Program-made: the position numbers and the translations under genes | In this document: positions 17,229 to 24,880 of the stretch, piece after piece | Position numbering within the stretch: position 1 is the first letter of the stretch | Layout: each line of letters opens with the position of its first letter | Notes under the pieces: generated by a model | Told to the model about the DNA's origin: nothing | What the model saw: only the letters and a program-made list of their open reading frames with translations | Databases searched by the model: none | Origin: Amycolatopsis sacchari | GTDB lineage: Bacteria; Actinomycetota; Actinomycetes; Mycobacteriales; Pseudonocardiaceae | Length of the DNA stretch: 64,000 nt | NCBI RefSeq assembly: GCF_900114035.1 | Contig: NZ_FORP01000028.1 | Span: 1-64,000, forward strand | Direction of reading: 5' to 3'

Positions 17229-18014
17229 GTGGCCAGCTACTCGGACGATCTCACTCTCGCAGGACGCCTCGCCGACGCCGCCGACGCGATCACCACCGCC
17301 CGGTTCCGCGCCCGCGACCTCGAAGTGAACAGCAAACCGGACCGCACGCCGGTGACCGACGCCGACACCGCCGTCGAGGACGCCGTGCGCGAACTGCTCG
17401 CCGCCGAGCGGCCGGACGACGCCGTCGCGGGTGAGGAGCGGGGCGGTTCCGGCTGGTCAGCGGGCCGCACGTGGATCCTCGACCCGATCGACGGCACCAA
17501 GAACTTCCTGCGGGGCGCGCCGGTGTGGGCCACGCTGATCGCGCTGGTCGAGGACGGCACACCCGTGGTCGGGATGGTGAGCGCGCCGCTGCTGGGCCGC
17601 CGGTGGTGGGCGAGCCTCGGCGAAGGCGCGTGGCTGCGGGATTCGGCGGGCGAACGGCGGATCTCGGTGTCCGGGGTGTCCTCACTGGACGACGCGTACC
17701 TGTCCACGACGCACCTGAACTCGTGGAGCGAGTACCACTCGCGCGAGGCGTACCTGGCGCTCAACGACGCGTGCTGGGAGACGCGCGCGTTCGGCGATTT
17801 CTGGTCGCACTGCCTGGTCGCGGAGGGCGCGATCGACCTGGCGGCGGAGGCGGTCGTGAACCCGTGGGACGTCGCGCCGATGCAGGTGCTGGTGACCGAG
17901 GCGGGCGGCCGGTTCAGCGACCTCGGCGGCGAGGTCCGGTTCGACGGCGGGTCGGCATTGTCGTCCAACGGGCGGCTGCACGACGCGGCGCTGGCGATCC
18001 TGCAGCGGCGCTGA
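17229..18014 (+). CDS. hisN: Inositol-monophosphatase-fold phosphatase, HisN type
   Basis: This 261-residue Mg2+-dependent phosphatase has metal-site motifs VTDADTAVED, VAGEERGGSG (catalytic Glu), WILDPIDGTKNFLRG and VNPWDVAPMQVLV. Length and sequence fit the actinobacterial histidinol-phosphate phosphatase HisN, the step from histidinol-P to histidinol, rather than true inositol monophosphatases. Other members of the fold act on 3'-phosphoadenosine phosphate or fructose bisphosphate, so the assignment is by resemblance only. It is divergent from the two-component operon with a 41-bp gap. The GTG start at 17229 has no ribosome binding site, suggesting a leaderless mRNA. Confidence 0.75.
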   Translation: MASYSDDLTLAGRLADAADAITTARFRARDLEVNSKPDRTPVTDADTAVEDAVRELLAAERPDDAVAGEERGGSGWSAGRTWILDPIDGTKNFLRGAPVWATLIALVEDGTPVVGMVSAPLLGRRWWASLGEGAWLRDSAGERRISVSGVSSLDDAYLSTTHLNSWSEYHSREAYLALNDACWETRAFGDFWSHCLVAEGAIDLAAEAVVNPWDVAPMQVLVTEAGGRFSDLGGEVRFDGGSALSSNGRLHDAALAILQRR

Positions 18015-18072
18015 ACGGTCCGTGCAGAAATCCGCGCTGGTCCCCGGCGGGCTCGGCACCGATGCTGGACCC

Positions 18073-18585
18073 ATGATTGCGCCGGACACCAAGGACTGGA
18101 CGTGGGTGCTCGAGCGGCCGTGCCCGGAGTGCGGGCTCGACACGGCGAGCTTCGACCGCGAGGACGTGGGCAGGCTGCTGCGGGAGAACGCGGCGGAGTG
18201 GCAGCGGGTGCTGGCGCGGGAGGACGTGCGGGAGCGCCCGGCCGCGGACGTGTGGTCGCCGCTGGAGTACGCGTGCCACGTGCGTGACGCGTGCCGGATC
18301 TTCCTCGGGCGGCTGGAGTCGATGCTGTCCACGACGGACCCGGAGTTCCCGAACTGGGACCAGGACCGCACGGCGGTGGAGGCGGACTACGCGTCGCAGG
18401 ACCCGGCGCGGGTGGCGGCGGAGCTGACCGAGGCGGCCGCACGCTTGGCAACGGCCTTCGACTCGGTGTCCGGCTCGGCGTGGCAGCGCACGGGCCGGCG
18501 CAGCGACGGTGCCCGGTTCACGGTGGAGACCTTCGCGCGCTACTTCCTGCACGACCCGGTGCACCACCTGCACGACGTCAGCTAG
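18073..18585 (+). CDS. DinB-like four-helix protein
   Basis: This 170-residue protein of the DinB/YfiT superfamily carries an N-terminal CPECG knuckle (LERPCPECGLDTASF), a first-helix WSPLEYACHVRDACRIF block with metal-type His, and the C-terminal HDPVHHLHDV pattern. The His residues at these positions form the usual DinB metal site. Members act as thiol transferases or in stress responses; the substrate is unknown. The ATG at 18073 is preferred to an upstream in-frame ATG (18022), because GATGCT stands exactly 6 nt before it. The gene overlaps the end of the facing small gene by 4 bp. Confidence 0.75.
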   Translation: MIAPDTKDWTWVLERPCPECGLDTASFDREDVGRLLRENAAEWQRVLAREDVRERPAADVWSPLEYACHVRDACRIFLGRLESMLSTTDPEFPNWDQDRTAVEADYASQDPARVAAELTEAAARLATAFDSVSGSAWQRTGRRSDGARFTVETFARYFLHDPVHHLHDVS

Positions 18586-18854
18586 GCGGGCAGCGGCCCC
18601 ACCGCGCCGCGGGCGACCTGCGCCCAGGCGAGGCGGCCGAAGAGGTAGTGGCAGGCGACCTGTTCGTTGGTGAAGCGCGCCCAGTCGTAGCGGTTTCCCT
18701 GCTCGCGCCAGAAGACCTCCCACACGGGAACGTCCTCTTCGGACTCGTCGGTGCGCAGGACGCACCAGGCGTTGTCGGCCTCGGCGCCGACCGAGACGAC
18801 CTCGTGCGGCACCCCGATGACCTCCAGCCAGCGCAGGATGGAATCGACGTTCAC
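18582..18854 (-). CDS. Candidate immunity protein for the TNT toxin
   Basis: This small acidic soluble protein has 90 residues (MNVDSILRWLEVIGVPHEV; DVPVWEVFWREQGNRYDWAR; CHYLFGRLAWAQVARG) and no recognised domain. Its GTG start overlaps the stop of the upstream TNT-domain gene (GTGA at 18851-18854), so the two are translationally coupled. Polymorphic toxin genes are commonly followed by their immunity gene; in M. tuberculosis the TNT inhibitor IFT is the neighbour of CpnT. The immunity role is inferred from position, size and charge only. Confidence 0.6.
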   Translation of the reverse strand: MNVDSILRWLEVIGVPHEVVSVGAEADNAWCVLRTDESEEDVPVWEVFWREQGNRYDWARFTNEQVACHYLFGRLAWAQVARGAVGPLPA

Positions 18855-21688
18855 TCCCCCTCCTCGAGGGCCAGGTATCCCAGGGTGACCAGCTCGTCGG
18901 CGGAGTGGACCGCGCGGTAGCGCAGGCCGCCGCCGGGCTGGCCGAACCACGGCGCGGAGGCCGTCTGCCACATCGGAACGGGCCGGAGCACGCGGTAGCG
19001 GCGGTACTCGGCCCCGGCGGCGGACGGCGGCAGCGACCGCTTGACGAACAGGGTGCCGGCGGGGGCGAAAACGCGCCCTTCGACGGGGCCGAAGCGGTCG
19101 AGGAGCGTGCCCTCGGGCAGGACCTCGGGCTCCCCCGCGTCGGCGCCGCCTTCCGGGTACAGCTCGCCGGGCGGCCAGGCGTACTCGGGGATCCCGTCGC
19201 GGTGGCCCGCGAGGAAGCGGCGGTCCCAGTCGCGTTCGGACAGTCCGCCGAGGGGGTCGTGTGTGTCGAAGAGCCCGGCGGGTGCTTGGTGCGACGGGTC
19301 GCTTTGGCGGCGGAGGCCGTTGCGCACGTTCTGGATGGCTTCGCCGGGGACGATGAGGTCGGAGCGCGGGTGGTCGTAGGGCGGGAAGCGGAGGCCGGCG
19401 GCGTAGTCGACTTCCTCGGGGGGCGGGGGCAGCTGGCGGTGCGGCCGCACGGTGGCGACCGGCAGGTGCCCGATGGGAAACATGGCAACAAGGAACAAGG
19501 CGACGATGCTCTCCCGCTCCTGGCGGGGCGCGCCCAGCGGCGGGTACGGCCCGGGGGCGGGCGGCGGTTGGGCGGGGAGGGGGCGCTGCTCCCAGCCGGG
19601 AGTGGCGGCGCGGTGGGGTTCGGGCCCGGCGGGGCGAGGGGTGGGGGTGGTGTCGGGGGGGGCGGGGTTGGCGGGGTTGGCGGGTGAGGCTGCGCCACCA
19701 GGCGGGGCCGGGGTGCTGCCGGGGGTGGCGGGGGTGGCCCGGTTACCGGGCCCGGCCGAGGAGCCGGGGGCCGGCGTGCTTTCGCGAAGGCCTGCGCCGC
19801 CGGGGGTGGCAGGGTTGCCGCTAAACGGGGCCGGAGTGCCTGGGGAAGCCGAAGTACTGGGCCTCCTGCCGGTAGTGCCGGGCTGGCCTGACGGTGCGCC
19901 CGCCGAGGCAGGAGGCCGGGACGAACCCGCGACTCCATCACGAGTGACCGGCGGCGCGAACCCACCAGGCGCCACATTCGGAAGCCCTGCTGGGGGTCGG
20001 GACAGGCCACCTCCGTCAGCGAGAGGCGGCATCGCGGAAGGCGGGCGGAACGCGGGCGAGGCCGATCCTTGCCCGGAAGGGGCGGCATCGACGGGCGGCG
20101 GGTAGCCCGCCGGCAGCGACGGACTGGGGTACGGAGCGGGCGCCCCCTCGGCGAAGCCAGAAGCGACCGTTCCCCCGGGGATCCCGGCCGGAGGGGTGGG
20201 GACGTCGTCGAAACCGCCCGGGGCGAGGAAGCCTCCGTACTGCCCCGTGCGGATCGGGCCCGTGCCCAGGTCGGGCGAACCACCGGCGAATGCTGAGTCC
20301 CCCGGGAGGGCGGCGGCATCGGGAGCTCCTGCGAGCCCGGAAGCCACCTCCCCGACCGATCCGGGGAGACCCGCCGCCGGACCAAACCCGGGGAGTCGCG
20401 CCGCATCCGCCGCTGGTCCGGGAGGCGCAGCCGGAACCGCCGCATCCCGCGCCAGCCCGGAAAGGCCTACCGCGGCATCCCTTGCCGCGCCATGCACCGC
20501 TTCCCCCGCGGCACCAGCCACCCCGGGAACGGCACCATCCGCCAGGCCCGCAACCCCATGCACCGCACCGTCGGCCAGCCCCGCCACACCATGCACCGCT
20601 TCCCCCGCGGCACCAGCCACACCGGGAACGACGCCCTCCGCAAGTCCGGCAACACCATGCACCGTCCCTCCGGCGGCGCCTGCCACCCCGTGCACCGCAC
20701 CATCCGCGAGCCCCGCAACCCCATGCACCGTCTCTCCGGCGGCCCCCGCCACACCCCGCACGGCACCGTCGGTCAGCCCCGCCACACCGTGCACCGTCTC
20801 GCCAGCGGCCCCCGCCACGCCGTGCACCGCACCATCCGCGAGCCCCGCAACCCCGCGCACCGTCTCTCCGGCGGCCCCCGCCACACCGCGCACGGCACCG
20901 TCGGTCAGCCCCGCCACACCGTGAACGGCCTCCCCCGCGGCACCCGCCACCCCATGCACCGCACCATCCGTCAGCCCCGCAACCCCGCGCACCGCACCAT
21001 CCGCCAGCCCCGCCACGCCGTGCACCGGCAGCCCACCCCCATGAGCAGGCTGCAGCAACCCACCCCCGGACAACCCGTCATCCACAGTGGACAAAACCCC
21101 ACCGGGCAAACCGGTCACCGCGCTCAGCAACCCCCCGCCGTCCCCCATGCGGGCGCCCGGGTTCACGTGCAGCAGCTCCACCCCGCCCACACCGCCCCCA
21201 CCGACCGCCGCCGCCAGGTCACTGCTCAGCGCACCCAGGTTCGCCGCCGTGCCCTTGAGCACCGTGTCCAGCCCCAGCAGCGCCGCCGGGTGTCCCGCGG
21301 CCGCCGCGACCTCCGCCGCATCACGGTTCTTCGCCGCGTCGACCAGGTGGCGCACCATCTCGACCTTCGCCGCCGCGACCTGCTCCGCCGCGTGCTCCAG
21401 GCGGTCCGCGGCCTCCCCCGCCCCCTGCGCCGCCAGCGTCAGGTGCCCGCGGTCCGGGTGGACGAACTCCGCCCACATCCCCCGCGCCGCATCCGCCGAC
21501 GGGCCCGTCAGCGCTGCCGCCGCGGCGCTCGCCGTGCCGTCCGCCTCCGCGGCCAGCGCCGTCAGCTCGTTCTGCGCGTCCCGCCACGCCGTGGCCTGCT
21601 CGCGCAGCTTGTCCTCGTCCGCCTGCGGCCACGCCAAACCCGTCGCGGCGGCGAGGTCCGCGAGGTCCTTCGGCAGCTCGATCCCCAT
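18851..21688 (-). CDS. CpnT-like secreted protein with C-terminal TNT toxin domain
   Basis: This 945-residue protein starts with a helical WXG100-like/CpnT N-terminal domain (residues 1-165; GLAWPQADEDKLREQATAWR, GMWAEFVHP), the kind of segment recognised by type VII secretion. Residues 222-397 are 16 tandem 11-residue units of the type VHGVAGLADGA. A long Pro/Gly-rich disordered stretch follows. The last 170 residues match the tuberculosis necrotizing toxin domain, an NAD+ glycohydrolase: EYAWPPGELYPEGG, LPEGTLLDRFGPVEGRVFAP, EYRRYRVLRPVPMW and FGQPGGGLRYR. It is the third gene of a four-gene operon. The target could be competitor bacteria or a host; no ESX membrane components are in the window. 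Confidence 0.85.
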   Translation of the reverse strand: MGIELPKDLADLAAATGLAWPQADEDKLREQATAWRDAQNELTALAAEADGTASAAAAALTGPSADAARGMWAEFVHPDRGHLTLAAQGAGEAADRLEHAAEQVAAAKVEMVRHLVDAAKNRDAAEVAAAAGHPAALLGLDTVLKGTAANLGALSSDLAAAVGGGGVGGVELLHVNPGARMGDGGGLLSAVTGLPGGVLSTVDDGLSGGGLLQPAHGGGLPVHGVAGLADGAVRGVAGLTDGAVHGVAGAAGEAVHGVAGLTDGAVRGVAGAAGETVRGVAGLADGAVHGVAGAAGETVHGVAGLTDGAVRGVAGAAGETVHGVAGLADGAVHGVAGAAGGTVHGVAGLAEGVVPGVAGAAGEAVHGVAGLADGAVHGVAGLADGAVPGVAGAAGEAVHGAARDAAVGLSGLARDAAVPAAPPGPAADAARLPGFGPAAGLPGSVGEVASGLAGAPDAAALPGDSAFAGGSPDLGTGPIRTGQYGGFLAPGGFDDVPTPPAGIPGGTVASGFAEGAPAPYPSPSLPAGYPPPVDAAPSGQGSASPAFRPPSAMPPLADGGGLSRPPAGLPNVAPGGFAPPVTRDGVAGSSRPPASAGAPSGQPGTTGRRPSTSASPGTPAPFSGNPATPGGAGLRESTPAPGSSAGPGNRATPATPGSTPAPPGGAASPANPANPAPPDTTPTPRPAGPEPHRAATPGWEQRPLPAQPPPAPGPYPPLGAPRQERESIVALFLVAMFPIGHLPVATVRPHRQLPPPPEEVDYAAGLRFPPYDHPRSDLIVPGEAIQNVRNGLRRQSDPSHQAPAGLFDTHDPLGGLSERDWDRRFLAGHRDGIPEYAWPPGELYPEGGADAGEPEVLPEGTLLDRFGPVEGRVFAPAGTLFVKRSLPPSAAGAEYRRYRVLRPVPMWQTASAPWFGQPGGGLRYRAVHSADELVTLGYLALEEGE
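20498..21025 (-). repeat. 33-bp tandem repeat array inside the TNT toxin gene
   Basis: Sixteen in-frame 33-bp units encode variants of V(H/R/P)GVAG(L/A)(A/T)(D/G)(G/E)(A/T). Two subtypes, LADGA/LTDGA and AAGEA/AAGET, largely alternate, so the higher-order unit is about 66 bp. Repeat number probably varies between strains. Confidence 0.85.
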
Positions 21689-21692
21689 GACG

Positions 21693-21998
21693 TCAGTCCC
21701 GCACCGCGTCCGCCGCCGCCTCGTCGCCCGCCCGGTACCGGCGCGCCGCCTCCGCGAACGAACCGCCCGCCTGCGCCAGCCGCTCCGCCAGGCCCCGCAC
21801 CCGCTCCGCCGCCTCGTCGGCCGCACCGACGTGCGCCGCCGCGAAGCTCCGTCCCACGGCGTCCGACCCCCACGCCGCCGACGCGCCCGCCAGCGCCCGC
21901 TCCAGCTCCGCCGACACGCGTGCCGCCCGCTCGACCAGCCCGTCGAACTCCCCTGCCCGCGCGGAAAGCCGCTCGACGTCGGATTCGAACCCGGTCAC
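21693..21998 (-). CDS. WXG100-like type VII secretion partner
   Basis: This 101-residue all-helical protein (MTGFESDVERLSARAGEFDG; ELERALAGASAAWGSDAVGR; SFAEAARRYRAGDEAAAD) has a central W-G pair between two predicted helices, as in WXG100/ESAT-6-like and EspC-like (DUF2580) proteins. Such proteins form helical hairpins that dimerise with a larger substrate for type VII export. It ends 4 bp before the CpnT-like gene and its start overlaps the YbaB-like gene, so it is probably the secretion partner of the toxin. Confidence 0.7.
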   Translation of the reverse strand: MTGFESDVERLSARAGEFDGLVERAARVSAELERALAGASAAWGSDAVGRSFAAAHVGAADEAAERVRGLAERLAQAGGSFAEAARRYRAGDEAAADAVRD

Positions 21999-22414
21999 CG
22001 GGCTATCCAGTTCCGGTCCTCGTAGCTGTCCTCGTCCAGCGCGTGCTTCGGCCGCGAGACCTCCGGCGCGGCGAGATCGGCCGTGCCCAGCAGCAGCGCC
22101 TGCGGATCGGTGCCCGCCGGCAGGACCGGCGCCAGCACGTCCCCAGCCGCGCCGTACGCGCGCCGCGTCGCCTCACCCGTCACGCGCACGATCCGGTCGG
22201 CCAGCTCGGCGGGCCGGTACCGCCGGTACGCCTCCTCGGCGATCACCAGCCCCGTCAACGTCCCGCGCGCGCCCACGGTGGCCGTCACCAGGCCGTCCGG
22301 GTCACTCGCCGACGCCGTGACCGACGTGAGCTCGCGCTGCACCGAGGCGAGCTGCTCCCTGCTGCGCCGGTACCCGGCCAGCAGCTCCTCCACCTGCGCG
22401 CGGTGCTCGGTCAC
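21995..22414 (-). CDS. YbaB/EbfC family protein
   Basis: This 139-residue protein has a YbaB-like core: an N-terminal helix (QVEELLAGYRRSREQLASVQ), then the beta-sheet segment TASASDPDGLVTATVGARGTLTGLVI. Classical YbaB binds DNA, but longer copies with an acidic C-terminal tail (KHALDEDSYEDRNWIAR) regularly precede WXG100 and toxin genes in actinobacteria and may serve type VII secretion. It is the first gene of the toxin operon. The GTG start has GAGGAGG 5-6 nt upstream, an unusually strong site here. Confidence 0.75.
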   Translation of the reverse strand: MTEHRAQVEELLAGYRRSREQLASVQRELTSVTASASDPDGLVTATVGARGTLTGLVIAEEAYRRYRPAELADRIVRVTGEATRRAYGAAGDVLAPVLPAGTDPQALLLGTADLAAPEVSRPKHALDEDSYEDRNWIAR

Positions 22415-22486
22415 GGCACCCTCCTCGGTAGTACAGCGGTCGGCTTGGAGTTCCGACGCGCCCCGCGCCGCCCCGGTTCCCGGGAT

Positions 22487-23428
22487 TCACCCGGCGAGCG
22501 CGTTGACCACCCGTGAGGGGCTGGGCCTGCCGAGCCGCTCCGCCATCCACTTGCTGGTGGCGACGAGCTTGTCCAGGTCCACACCGGTCTCCACGCCGAG
22601 CCCTTCGAGCGTCCACAGCAGGTCCTCGGTGGCGAGGTTCCCAGTGGCCGACTCCGCGTACGGGCACCCGCCGAGCCCGCCCGCCGACGAGTCCACCGTG
22701 GTGACCCCGCACCGCAGCGCGGTGACCGTGTTGGCCAGCGCCTGCCCGTAGGTGTCGTGGAAGTGCACCGCGAGCCGTTCGACGCCGACGCCCGCCTCCG
22801 CGAACGCGGCGAGCAGGCCCTCGACCTGCCCGGCGGTGGCCACACCGATCGTGTCGCCGAGGGACAGCTGCGAGCACCCCAGGTCCAGCAAGCGCTTTCC
22901 GGCGGTCACCACCTGCTCGTACGGGACGGGCCCCTCCCACGGGTCCCCGAAGCACATCGACAGGTACGCCCGCACGTCCATCCCGGCGTCGCGCGCGCCC
23001 GAGACCACCGGCTCGAACATGTCGAACTGCTTCTCGACGGTCGAGTTCAGGTTGCGCTGCGCGAAGGTTTCCGTGGCGCTGCCGAAGATCGCGATGTCCC
23101 GGCAGCCGGCGTCCAGCGCCCGCTTCAGCCCGCGCTCGTTGGGCACCAGCACCGGGTACCGCACGCCTTCGCGGCGCTGCAACCCGTCGAGGAGCTGCTC
23201 GGCGTCGGCCAGCTGCGGCACCCACTTCGGCGAGACGAAGCTCGTCGCCTCCAGCGTGGTCAGCCCCGCGTCGGCGAGCCGGTCCAGGAACTCCAGCTTG
23301 ACCTCGACCGGCACGATCGTGCTCTCGTTCTGCAACCCGTCACGCGGCCCGACCTCCCAGATCGTCACGCGCGAAGGCAGTCCGTCCGCCGCTGCCCGCT
23401 GCGGCAGGCCCAGTTCCCTCGTGCCCAT
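22487..23428 (-). CDS. Hydroxymethylglutaryl-CoA lyase
   Basis: This 313-residue TIM-barrel enzyme of the HMGL family cleaves HMG-CoA to acetyl-CoA and acetoacetate in leucine breakdown. Visible motifs are IWEVGPRDGLQNE (metal Asp), LAVHFHDTYGQALAN (metal His pair) and the signature VDSSAGGLGGCPYAESATGN with the catalytic Cys. It sits 1 bp after the PH-domain gene stop on the same strand but has no obvious tie to it; nearby acyl-CoA carboxylase genes give a loose metabolic link. Confidence 0.85.
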   Translation of the reverse strand: MGTRELGLPQRAAADGLPSRVTIWEVGPRDGLQNESTIVPVEVKLEFLDRLADAGLTTLEATSFVSPKWVPQLADAEQLLDGLQRREGVRYPVLVPNERGLKRALDAGCRDIAIFGSATETFAQRNLNSTVEKQFDMFEPVVSGARDAGMDVRAYLSMCFGDPWEGPVPYEQVVTAGKRLLDLGCSQLSLGDTIGVATAGQVEGLLAAFAEAGVGVERLAVHFHDTYGQALANTVTALRCGVTTVDSSAGGLGGCPYAESATGNLATEDLLWTLEGLGVETGVDLDKLVATSKWMAERLGRPSPSRVVNALAG

Positions 23429-23429
23429 C

Positions 23430-23963
23430 TCAGCGCCTCCCCCTTGCCTGGGTTTCGCCGGGGAAGTCGTCGTACGGGTTGTCGTTGACTTCCCGGTAGA
23501 TCACCGTGTGCACGTGCTCGACGGACGGGATGTCCTCGAAGCGCAACGGCTCGTGCGACGCGGACTCGATCACCAGCGTGCCGCAGCCGAAGATGCGGTC
23601 GACGAGCCCGTGCTCGAACTGCACGCTGTTGATGCGGCTCATCGGGATGTCGATGCCGACGCGCTTGAGCACGCCCTCCCGCGTGATGAGCCGGTCCGTG
23701 GTGACGATGAAGTGCGTGGTGCGCCAGCGGATCAGCGGAGCGAGGAACAGCCAGCAGATCAGCACGACGCCCACGACGCCGATCGCGATGCGGGACACGT
23801 CGTGCCACGGCGCGGCGAGCCCGCCGGTGAGCGTCAGCAGCCAGACGCCGGCGGCGACGGTGACGACCAGCCAGAACACCGGCCAGATGAGCATCTTGAA
23901 GTGCGGATGGCTGTGCACAACGACCTGTTCGTGCTCGCTGAGCAGGTCCTCCGGGTACGCCAC
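23430..23963 (-). CDS. Membrane protein with bacterial PH domain
   Basis: This 177-residue protein has two membrane spans (residues 22-45 and 58-80), then a bPH2-type domain: TTHFIVTTDRLITREGVLKR, IPMSRINSVQFEHGLVDRIF and GTLVIESASHEPLRFEDIP. The equivalent M. tuberculosis gene (Rv3278c) also lies between the GtrA gene and birA. The function of these YdbT/YdbS-like proteins is unknown; they face the cytoplasm at the membrane. It is probably co-transcribed with birA upstream (34-bp gap). Confidence 0.8.
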   Translation of the reverse strand: MAYPEDLLSEHEQVVVHSHPHFKMLIWPVFWLVVTVAAGVWLLTLTGGLAAPWHDVSRIAIGVVGVVLICWLFLAPLIRWRTTHFIVTTDRLITREGVLKRVGIDIPMSRINSVQFEHGLVDRIFGCGTLVIESASHEPLRFEDIPSVEHVHTVIYREVNDNPYDDFPGETQARGRR

Positions 23964-23997
23964 TTCGGCACCCTCCGATCCTCGGCTGCTGGTGGGG

Positions 23998-24810
23998 TCA
24001 CGGTACCGCTCGCAGGTGCACGACGTCCCCGGCGAACACCAGGTGCCGCTTGCCCTGTTCGTCCTCGACGATCAGCTGCCCGGCCGGATCGACGTCGGTG
24101 GCGGTGCCCAGCAGTCCGGCGTCACCGGGCAGCATCACCCTGACCTGCTGCCCGAGCGTGTCGCAGGCCTTGCGGTACTCGTCGAGCATCCCGGCGTGGC
24201 CGAGATCACCGCCCGCTTCGCGCCAGCGCCCCTCGCGCGCGGCGAAGGCGGTCAGCAGCAGTTCGGCGACCTCGGTGCGGTCGGTGGTGCGGGCGCCGTT
24301 CTCGGCGAGGGACGTCGGGCGCAGCCCACCGGCGCCGGGCCGCACGCCGGGGCCGAGCGGCCGGACGTTGAGCCCGATGCCCAGCACGACGGCGACCTCC
24401 TCGGCCGCGACGGCCTCGGCGAGGATCCCGGCGCACTTGCCGCGGTCGGGTCCGGCGAGGACGTCGTTGGGCCACTTGAGCGCCGCGTCGACGCCGAGTT
24501 CCCTGGCCAGGTCCAGCACGGCGAGCCCGGCGACGATCGCCAGCGAGCCCAGGTCGGCGAACGCGACACCCTGCGGGCGCAGCAGCACGCTCAGGCACAG
24601 GGCGCTGTCCTTCGGGGAAATCCACTCCCGGCCGCGGCGGCCGACCCCCGCGGTCTGCTCCTCGGCGATGAGCACGGTGCGGTCGGGTGCCCCGTCGACG
24701 GCGGCCGCCCGCAGGTCGGCGTTGGTCGAACCGGTGCTGCTCACGACGTCCACCGCCGCGTAGGGGCCGACGAGCCCGGCACGCAGGCGCGCCGCGTTGA
24801 TCAGGGTCAT
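23998..24810 (-). CDS. birA: Biotin--[acetyl-CoA-carboxylase] ligase BirA
   Basis: This 270-residue enzyme activates biotin with ATP and attaches it to the carrier Lys of biotin carboxylases. Motifs: SSTGSTNADLRAAA, the adenylate-binding loop AGVGRRGREWISP, ALKWPNDVLAGPDRGKCAGIL with the ligase Lys, and a C-terminal domain ending KRHLVFAGDVVHLRAV. It lacks the N-terminal DNA-binding helix-turn-helix of E. coli BirA, as usual in actinobacteria. Its expected client is AccA3 at 59216. The ATG at 24810 fixes the start; longer in-frame extensions are non-coding. Confidence 0.92.
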   Translation of the reverse strand: MTLINAARLRAGLVGPYAAVDVVSSTGSTNADLRAAAVDGAPDRTVLIAEEQTAGVGRRGREWISPKDSALCLSVLLRPQGVAFADLGSLAIVAGLAVLDLARELGVDAALKWPNDVLAGPDRGKCAGILAEAVAAEEVAVVLGIGLNVRPLGPGVRPGAGGLRPTSLAENGARTTDRTEVAELLLTAFAAREGRWREAGGDLGHAGMLDEYRKACDTLGQQVRVMLPGDAGLLGTATDVDPAGQLIVEDEQGKRHLVFAGDVVHLRAVP

Positions 24811-24867
24811 GTGCGGGAGACTAATAACGTCACGGCGATTCACTCGTTGGGGAGGGCGAAAGTTCCC

Positions 24868-24873
24868 TAACCT
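24868..24873 (+). promoter_or_regulatory. -10 box for a leaderless transcript (NlpC/P60 gene)
   Basis: TAACCT ends 7 nt before the GTG at 24881. A possible TTGGGG -35 lies at 24847-24852 with a short 15-bp spacer. Confidence 0.45.
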
Positions 24874-24880
24874 CGGGTAG

